From contig JAUCNG010088883.1 in the NCBI GenBank assembly GCA_032353305.1, forward strand, positions 1 to 14,029: a stretch of DNA of 14,029 bases, read 5' to 3'. Shown here one piece after another: positions 1 through 7,000 of this stretch. Made by a program: the position numbers and the translations under genes. Position 1 is the first letter of the stretch, and every line of letters begins with the position of its first letter. Below the pieces are notes generated by a model, which saw only the letters and a program-made list of their open reading frames with translations, was not told where the DNA came from and did not search any database. The stretch is from Cephalothrix spiralis. Lineage: Eukaryota; Nemertea; Palaeonemertea; Archinemertea; Cephalotrichidae.

Positions 1-514
1 GAAGGTTTCAAAAAGATAATTGATTATAAGTATGATAATAGAATTCGTCGCAATATTTTAGAAAGTTTTTCTAAAAATTCAAATTTAATATATTTTTAGG
101 ATGCATTAGAAACTGATGTTATCATGCATCTGTTGGTCTTGAGTTTTAAGAAATTCGGAGAATATTATACGAGTTATACCCTCGTAAATATGGACATTCC
201 TTATATTAATTTTTATTAGGGGATTACGTTATTCTAATAGGAGTTAACACGTTGTACATGTATAATGTAAATTAAATAGGGCCTAATGTGTACGTAAAGT
301 TTTTCAAAACACGTTAATTGGTTCACCGTGACAGATTGTTTGTATCGGTTACATCAATGTCTCATGAAATAATGTCCTTCAAGTAGATATGGCTAATACT
401 GACGCGAGAGTTGTAATATGATCTAAAAATATCTCAGCTCAAGTCTTAAGTACCAGAGCTCTGTCAGTTATGATTTTATTTGATGATTGAATTCATTTTT
501 GGTGAAAGTGGTAT
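1..514. other. Intergenic, no gene seen
   Basis: AT-rich DNA with stops in all frames and no protein motif or RNA gene that I can recognise. The one structured part is 355-384, the left copy of an inverted repeat whose partner lies at 1141-1170 (annotated separately). Confidence 0.6.
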
Positions 515-1170
515 CAGGGGGCGGGGGTGTCTTGAAAGTGCAGACACCAACCCGGGTGGGTGGGGTGTTTTTGGACATTGGTTTCACTTTCAAGACCACT
601 TTCGAGACGTGGGTATCCAGAGGCTTATGTCTTGAAAGTGAGGTTCTTGTCTCATAATGGGTGGTGTCTAGAAAGTATTGTCAGAAAAATGATGAAAATT
701 CATACAAAATGTAAAAAAGTGGTTCATATTTTCAACGATTAAGACGGTCCCCTAGTTTTTTGTACACGGTGGAAAATTTTTACAAAATCTTATGCAGCGC
801 AGTTTTTTTTGCAAAATTTAGCAATTTTCTCTTGTGCACTTAAAATTTTTCCTAAAAGTGTGGGTGTTTTTCTACCGCGGGGTCTGAAAAGTGAGAGAAA
901 AATGTCAAGTTAGTGATGGTTTGGGGTGGGTGTTTTGAGGTTGTGTCTGCGAAGTGACGCAAATGTCAAGTTGGTGAAGGGGTGGTGGGTGTCATTGTAA
1001 AATTTCAAAACATTTCACTTCGGAGACGTTGGTGTCTGCACTTTCAAGACAACCCCCCTGGCGGTATCCTGATTTTTATCAGTTATTTAAGAAGATTGGA
1101 GTGCCTATTTTAAGACCTTTCTACAAAGGTTTAATATAGAACTTGAAGGACATTAGTTCATGAGACATTG
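355..1170. repeat. Outer inverted repeat pair, 30-nt arms
   Basis: Positions 355-384 and 1141-1170 are reverse complements at 29 of 30 positions; each arm carries ATGTCTCATGAA followed by TAATGTCCTTCAAGT-like sequence. Weaker similarity (a GTTAC block) continues just outside both arms. The arms enclose the TIR element at 515-1060, with about 130 nt between on the left and 80 nt on the right. Removing the inner element would leave roughly 270 bp between and including the arms, the size of a small foldback element. I infer an older hairpin-type element into which the younger one inserted. The arms could also be remnants of two oppositely oriented copies of one repeat. Confidence 0.6.
515..1060. 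mobile_element. MITE-like element with CAGGGGG termini
   Basis: A 546-bp element with terminal inverted repeats. The ends are CAGGGGG and CCCCCTG, and a 24-nt core (528-551 against 1028-1051, containing CTTGAAAGTGCAGACACC) is identical in reverse complement. The flanks gtggtat (508-514) and gcggtat (1061-1067) match at 6 of 7 positions and may be a decayed target-site duplication. Inside, CTTGAAAGTG recurs in both orientations near 586-596 and 631-640, and a G-rich unit of about 33 nt occurs twice (about 900-933 and 961-992). No transposase frame exists, so it must be non-autonomous. CAGGG ends are seen in hAT elements, but the duplication is not a clean 8 bp, so superfamily is unassigned. 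Confidence 0.75.
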
Positions 1171-1763
1171 GTTACATTCTTTTACGCTGCTTATTGCTGT
1201 ATTTTTCGCCTATTTGAATTAACGCGAATTATGGAAACTAAATTTCAGTCATTTCAAATCGAGATACCCGTCGGTATCGTATATCGTGTATATCGATATT
1301 TTAAAAGCTATTTGCTTTACAATGAAAATTAAAGGAAGTAATCTCTATATCCAAATAACATTCCTTAACTTAAAATAAAATAGTTTTCATTGCAAGAATG
1401 ATCACTGCCATGTATATAGAGCAAAATAGATTATTGAAAATATGAATTCCTTTTTAGCACTTACTCTTAAAATAGTTGCAACTGAAACCACATTTTTACT
1501 GAAACCACATTTTTACTAAGTATTTTGATTAAACCGATGCCATCAAAGGCGCCTTATTACCCTTTGACCTTTAAAATCCCGTTAATTAGCCAATACCGAA
1601 GGGGAATATTGATTATTTTAGAGTAATTAATTAAAATATTTTTTTTTTCTTTTAATATGAAATTATATTTGTTTTTATGTAACCTATCTGAATATAATGT
1701 TAAAGCAGCATTACGGTTTAGTAATATTTGGGAACGAGGTTTCATATAGAGAGATTTTCCGAT
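1061..1763. other. Intergenic, no gene seen
   Basis: Low-GC DNA without a convincing reading frame. It holds the right arm of the outer inverted repeat (1141-1170) and a perfect tandem duplication of a 17-bp unit (1484-1517). Confidence 0.55.
1484..1517. repeat. 17-bp tandem duplication
   Basis: The unit GAAACCACATTTTTACT occurs twice head to tail without a mismatch. This looks like a slippage-type duplication in non-coding DNA. Confidence 0.85.
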
Positions 1764-2455
1764 TTAAGGACTGTGCGTGCAGTGCACGGAGTTGGCATGA
1801 AAATTTTGAATTTTTTTTATTGCATATATATATTGATACCTTTAGTTAAAGAGGATCAATTTCCTGTAAAAATTTCGTGCCTGCATGTTGATGAAGTCTC
1901 TAAAAAAATAGATTGTTTTCTTCCTGTCGTATATAACAGGTGGGATGATTGGAATCGCAAAATGTCAATTTTAAGGCCTTCGAAAATTCATCGGTTTTCG
2001 TTCATTCAAATTTAAATATAGCTCTCAGACGGTTCATCGGATCTTCTTGAAACTTCGTAGGTCTCTTTATAAGATTATCTAAAACTGAAGTTTTTTGTTT
2101 TTCGAAATATTTTATATTTTTTGAGAAATAAGAAATTTTACGTTGAAGAAATAAACATTTTATCAAAAAAACTTTGATGTCAAATTTCTCAAAAATAAAA
2201 AAGATATCGAAAAACAAAAAACTTTGGTTTTAGATAATCTTATAAGGAAGATACCTGCGAAGTTTCAAAAAGATCCGATGATCCGTCTGAGAGCTATTAA
2301 AAAAATGGACCAAATTTTTTTTGTATAAATTGTGTTCCATGTTTAATTACCTTTCTAGAAATATATAGGTTTATGGTGTTTAAATTAACCTTTATTGAGA
2401 CATAGTGAATTCAAAATATCTCTGCTAACTCCGTGCACATACCTTAAGTCCTTAA
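1764..2455. mobile_element. TTAA-flanked TIR element containing a foldback
   Basis: TTAA-GGACT at 1764-1772 faces AGTCC-TTAA at 2447-2455. The inverted similarity continues for about 47 nt with one gap and includes GTGCACGGAGTTRGCA and a TTTTGAATT block. TTAA at both borders is the target-site hallmark of piggyBac-type elements, so I infer a non-autonomous element of that kind; no transposase is encoded. The interior includes the 278-bp palindrome at 2019-2296, which may be a second, nested element. Open frames inside it (for example 1728-2015) have no recognisable protein character. Confidence 0.6.
2019..2296. repeat. Long foldback (near-palindrome), 278 bp
   Basis: The left arm begins TAGCTCTCAGACGG at 2019 and the right arm ends with its reverse complement at 2296. 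The arms align for about 110 nt each with scattered mismatches, including the blocks TATAAGATTATCTAAAAC and GTTTTTTGTTTTTCGA, around a loop of roughly 55 nt. The transcript of either strand would form one long hairpin. It is either the core of the surrounding TTAA element or a separate foldback MITE that inserted into it. Confidence 0.8.
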
Positions 2456-2840
2456 TTAGGATCATTTTTACTTGTGGCCTTCCCCTATAATCGCTAAGCG
2501 TTACAACCTCGTTCTGAAAACCGAAATGCTGTTTTTAGATTCACATTCTGTTGAATAAATAATGCTTTTAAGTTGGTGACACTACTAGTAGTCCTAAAGA
2601 ATATTACCAAATATCTAACATTGCAGAACGAAATTCTTATTAGTTGTATCTCATGGTACTCTGGTCAGTACAGTATCGAGCCAGACCGTACGTCATGCAA
2701 AATTAATTAGAAGCGCGGGTGATTCATCGAAGATCAATATAGTCACGCGATAACTTATCATACATCGGATTTAGTGGTTTAATAACAGAAAATTATTTTA
2801 ATGTTATTAGAAAGAAGATTGATAGTGGATGTGTGGTAAA
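2456..2840. other. Intergenic, no gene seen
   Basis: Unique-looking AT-rich DNA between two TIR elements. I see no coding frame, RNA gene or repeat here. Confidence 0.5.
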
Positions 2841-3390
2841 TATATAGGATGTCAAAATAAAATGTATAACAGCCAGATGACGTCATACTCAATTTTCAAT
2901 ATTTTAAAGACCCATAAAAGAGCATGGTCTTTTATCCCCAATAAAAAAAAATATTTGATGCAGATCGAATCGTAAATAAGGGAGTGGGAGCTCTATGATT
3001 CTCTCAAAAAAACTCTGGTTTTAATTTCCCCAGCGCGCCTAATTCCCATTATAAATCGAGTATTTAATAGAAATCGAAATGCACTGAAAATATTCAAATG
3101 CTCAATTTTCAAATCAAAAAGAAGAAAGAAGAAAACTTTTCCGAGAAAGTCTGAGAAAAAATGTTAATTTAAAATGAGATTTACGGCCTACTAGGGAATT
3201 AAACTTTTTGGTCCCCTGGGGAAATTTATGTAGCTTACTAAGTCTTGTTGAACAGATTTGCACAAAAGTTATTTTATTTGAAAAGAGAAGACCATGTTCT
3301 CTCCAGTGAACACTCGCAGTGTTATGGTCAAATTAAGTCACAGTATGATGACATCTGGCTGCTTTACATTTTATTGGGACACCCTGTATA
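2841..3390. mobile_element. TA-bordered TIR element, mariner-like ends
   Basis: The first 49 nt (2841-2889) and the reverse complement of the last 49 nt (3342-3390) align without gaps at about 41 of 49 positions. They share AATAAAATGTA, CAGCCAGATG and TCATACT. The right end reads TATACAGGGTGTCCC on the minus strand, a type of end found on short non-autonomous elements with a TA target. A further CATGGTCTT block is inverted between about 2923 and 3292. At 550 bp with no transposase frame, it is a MITE-like element. Superfamily placement is inference. Confidence 0.7.
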
Positions 3391-3916
3391 ATACTTAAGA
3401 ACTTACTCGATCCTATATTATATCATTTAGGATGCATCTGTTCTAATTTTACTCTATAAAGTTTTTAATACATGTACAGGTAAGCTAAAAATTATGTTTT
3501 GAGAAAAACCAAAGGTCATGGCCACCATAGGAATTCATAATGTATGTCGATCACTTTTAGAATCGCTTGATGACTCTCAAAAACTTCGATATTTCATTTA
3601 ATGCTCAACTAAAATGATAAATTAGTTTATGATAAGCACTTTAAGATGTAAAACTAAAAATTAATATTTTTGACTTTGTTTACTATTTTGGCATACATCT
3701 CGAAATTTTATTAAGTCGAAAGCGACTCATTTTGATATATCTTGTGACCTTAAAACCTTTCCATATTCTGTAAACGTTACTTAAGGCATTGTACAGATAA
3801 GTTATAACTGCAAGTCGATATAATTACTAGATTTTGCCTTAACCAATATTTTTATTGATTAAATGAAAGATAATCCGCTCTGAATTTGAGAAGCAAAGAA
3901 TTGATCAATAAACACA
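3391..3916. other. Upstream region of the astacin gene
   Basis: No coding sequence is visible. A good-looking splice donor, CATGTACAG followed by GTAAGCT, lies at 3479, but the frame before it contains stops, so it could at most end a non-coding leader exon. The proximal promoter of the astacin gene should fall in the last part of this stretch. Confidence 0.4.
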
Positions 3917-3935
3917 TATAATATATTTTTATAAG
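3917..3935 (+). promoter_or_regulatory. Possible TATA region of the astacin gene
   Basis: TATAATATAT at 3917 and TATAAG at 3930 lie 35-55 nt before the ATG at 3971. That would put transcription start around 3950-3962 and leave a very short leader. In DNA this AT-rich such boxes are common by chance, so support is weak. Confidence 0.3.
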
Positions 3936-3970
3936 AATAGTCCTGAAGCTCTGAGTACGATGTCAATAAC

Positions 3971-4012
3971 ATGGACAGTATGATATTTTGTATTATATGT
4001 ATTGTTGTACAG
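3971..4012 (+). CDS. Astacin exon 1 (signal peptide start)
   Basis: Codes for MDSMIFCIICIVVQ and ends in phase 0 at the strong donor CAG|GTAAGC. Joining it to exon 2 gives one continuous hydrophobic leader, which is the main support for this otherwise tiny exon. The ATG at 3960 is out of frame and stops after seven codons. Met4 (3980) is an alternative in-frame start. Confidence 0.72.
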
Positions 4013-7000
4013 GTAAGCAAGAATCGGTAATTTTCGTTAGATTTTTGATTCATTTATAGATTTTTGATTCATTTAGACCCTATTTGTAACTGTATTGCTT
4101 TCAAATAATTAATGATTTTGGTTTATTATGAATAATCTGCGCCCCGTTTATAATATTCAGTCATTTGGCTAATGAATGATCAACGTCTCAAATTTATATT
4201 TTGACTTGAATGTTCTCGAATATATCATATGAGACCACTAATTGTGTTTAATTTCGGATAAATATCTAAATATTAAAACTTCAAATAGCTACTGCCATAA
4301 TTTTGTTGAAGATATAAAACAAAATAATTATATGCTATTATACCACGGTTAGCTGTTTTGGGTGAAAATGGGTGAAAAGGTGATTGAACCGTGTTACGCC
4401 CCTCGTGGAATAACTCATTTTTATCCCACTTGAAACTCGTGCAATAACCATATCTTAATAACCTGTTACATTTGCCTTAAATTGGGATTGCTTTGCATAG
4501 AGGCGACCTAATTTGCGGTAAACCCCTTCACAAAAATAAATTAAATCCGAAAAGTAACAGAGATTTTTCTTAAATGAAAATGATCAAAATGATTCCTATC
4601 ATATATTAAAACATTTCATATGTTTTTTGCATAAAAAAATTCCTATTTTCTTATGTTTTGTGTTAGAATTTAAGTCGTGAATTTCAATGTAAAAATGCTG
4701 TAACTCTTTTATTGCACTTGACACATGCAATATTATTATTCATTATTTATTAAGCTCAAATGTTGCATAATTTGGATTACCTTATTTGAAAAATATGAAC
4801 TATTTAATTGTAAGATTTTAAAATTGTTGTGGGAATTGTTTATTTAATGATTGTGTTTGAACAAATATTAATCCATGTATTTTTAATTCTAATTATTTCT
4901 GCAGTTAGTGTCAGTTCTATATGTGGAATCTCAAGAGCAGTGGGATGGAAAACCCATCCAAGGTAATTTTCTGTGAATAAAAATGAAATCTGAAATTTTG
5001 TGAGAGAAGATAATAAATTTCAAAAGTATAATTTTAATAGAATTACGCATAGCTTATGTCTCTCTTAGTTCCTGCTATATTACTTTTACAGGCAAGGTGG
5101 CCACAGGAAAATTCACGGAATCATGCAGGAATAAGGCCAAAATTCTGATTACTCTGTATGCAAAACTTTAAAACTGTAAATTATAACAATTATTTGGGAT
5201 CGAAACTAATTCGGGGACTTAAAAATTAAAATTTATAAAATAGTTGATTTTTAGCTGGAATAGACAGATTTGTCCATGAAAAAATCTGGAGATGGTAGAA
5301 CGGAAAAAAGTGGCCACCCTGTTTTATTATTAGACGATGTATTTATGATTTGTCAGTAACATTTGCTACAATTTATTGTTGTCGTTTTCCAGGCTTGTTT
5401 GATGGTGACATGATATTGCAGCCGGAACCCATGGTAAGTATATACATGTTTTATATTGTGATGAAAGTCTGTCAGATTGATCACATTTAAAAATTCAAAC
5501 TCATAAAGGGGTTTTCGCTTATATTTGTGGGAAAATCGAAATCTTATCAGGCGACAGATTGCTAAAAAAATAGCAAAAACCACAGACTCGGGCAACAATC
5601 AGAGACACAAATTTTCGAATTTATTTGTCTTTTTCAAGTGTATAGAATGTACTTGTGGGAAAATCAAAATCTTATCAAATATTGGAAGGTCCTTGAGACC
5701 TTTGAGGGATGTGAAAATATGTGACATTTTATGAGATTTATGTGAGAAAAAGTAAGATTTTTGCTTTGAAAAGTTATATTTAACAAGATTTCTTTAATTT
5801 TTAAAACTATATCCTATTTCTGTCATAAAAAGTCCTTTATTTTCTACAAATTGGGGTCCAGTAGTGAGTTGATACAGGTAACAGTTCACGACGAACCGTA
5901 ACTGTACTTTGATCAAATTTTAGCTTTGAACAATAAAGGGTAAAAAATGAAAATACCTTTACAAACTATATGTAGTAGTTTCACTACGTGAAAATGGGAT
6001 ATACAATGTATCTCGAAACTGTTCATGAAGAACCTGAAAAAGTATGTTTTGTCATCCTTCACATGTATTCTGATTATCAATCACAATTCCTTTAACTTTG
6101 AAGGTTCATAATTTCTGTTATTTAAGTTTTTTTTTAATTACATGGTATCGTCTGTTTCAGTTCAGAAGTGCAGTTCGGGATACAAGGTGGCCTGGGGGAG
6201 TCGTACATTATGTGATTGATGATAGTTCAACACTTGGACCGTTTGGTATGTATTATAGATTATCTTTTTTTTATGATTCAGTCATTCGTTTACTCTAGCC
6301 GTTTATTTGGAACTTCAAATAACATGGACTTCGGGGTAAAAATCCTACTGCTAATCGGTATATAGAAAATAGATTAGAGTGCGTGGTATGTCTACAGGCC
6401 TAAGAGTAAATGCTCATCAAGAGGACCACTGTGTCTATTTGAGCCAGTTATCTGACGCTCTATATAGAAGAAGAAGAAGAAGAAGGAGCAGCTTCTCCTG
6501 TTATTTTAAATAATTCAGTTGTCGGTGGACCCATTATCATTTCCAATTAATTTAACTTTGATCACATTCATTATTCTAAATAAAGACAATATTCGATTTT
6601 TTTTTGTATAAGGTATTTCAGTGCATTGGCATAATTGTTTTTATATTGTTCTTGATTCTAGACGGTGAGGTACGAGCTAATCTTTCAAAAGCAATCGAAC
6701 TTTTCCACAAGCATACCTGTATTCGATGGATTCAAGGAATTCCAAGAAAAAACGCCATCTACTTGCCTTATATTCGGTTCAAACGGGCAACAGGGTAAGT
6801 TTTTACACAATTCTGCCTAACTAAATTTTTGTTCATTGTTTAGGAGAGCAGTTTATTGATTTGGTTTTCCATTAGGCCTATAAGTATTTGGATATCAGTA
6901 CCCGTTTGTAGGCGATGGCTGAAATCCGGCATCCTATAAAACCTGACTGACATCGAATTTAGAATGATTCCCTTCTTATTCGCTATCATTGAAACTCTGT

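Noticed and set aside
560-742. 60-residue open frame
   Set aside because: It lies inside the CAGGGGG TIR element and contains its CTTGAAAGTG motifs; no protein character.
1728-2217. Open frames on both strands in the TTAA element
   Set aside because: They lie in inverted-repeat DNA, have low-complexity composition and show no domain or splice context.
3460-3485. Donor-like CATGTACAG/GTAAGCT upstream of the astacin gene
   Set aside because: The preceding frame has stops and no protein similarity; it could only end a non-coding exon, for which there is no other evidence.
5092-5160. Possible extra astacin exon after TTACTTTTACAG
   Set aside because: No suitable donor follows in frame, it coincides with the end of a MITE-like element, and exons 2 and 3 already join in phase.
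5353-5734. Open frames around exon 3 and in intron 3
   Set aside because: They overlap the well-supported exon 3 on the other strand or lie in the intron, with no conserved features.
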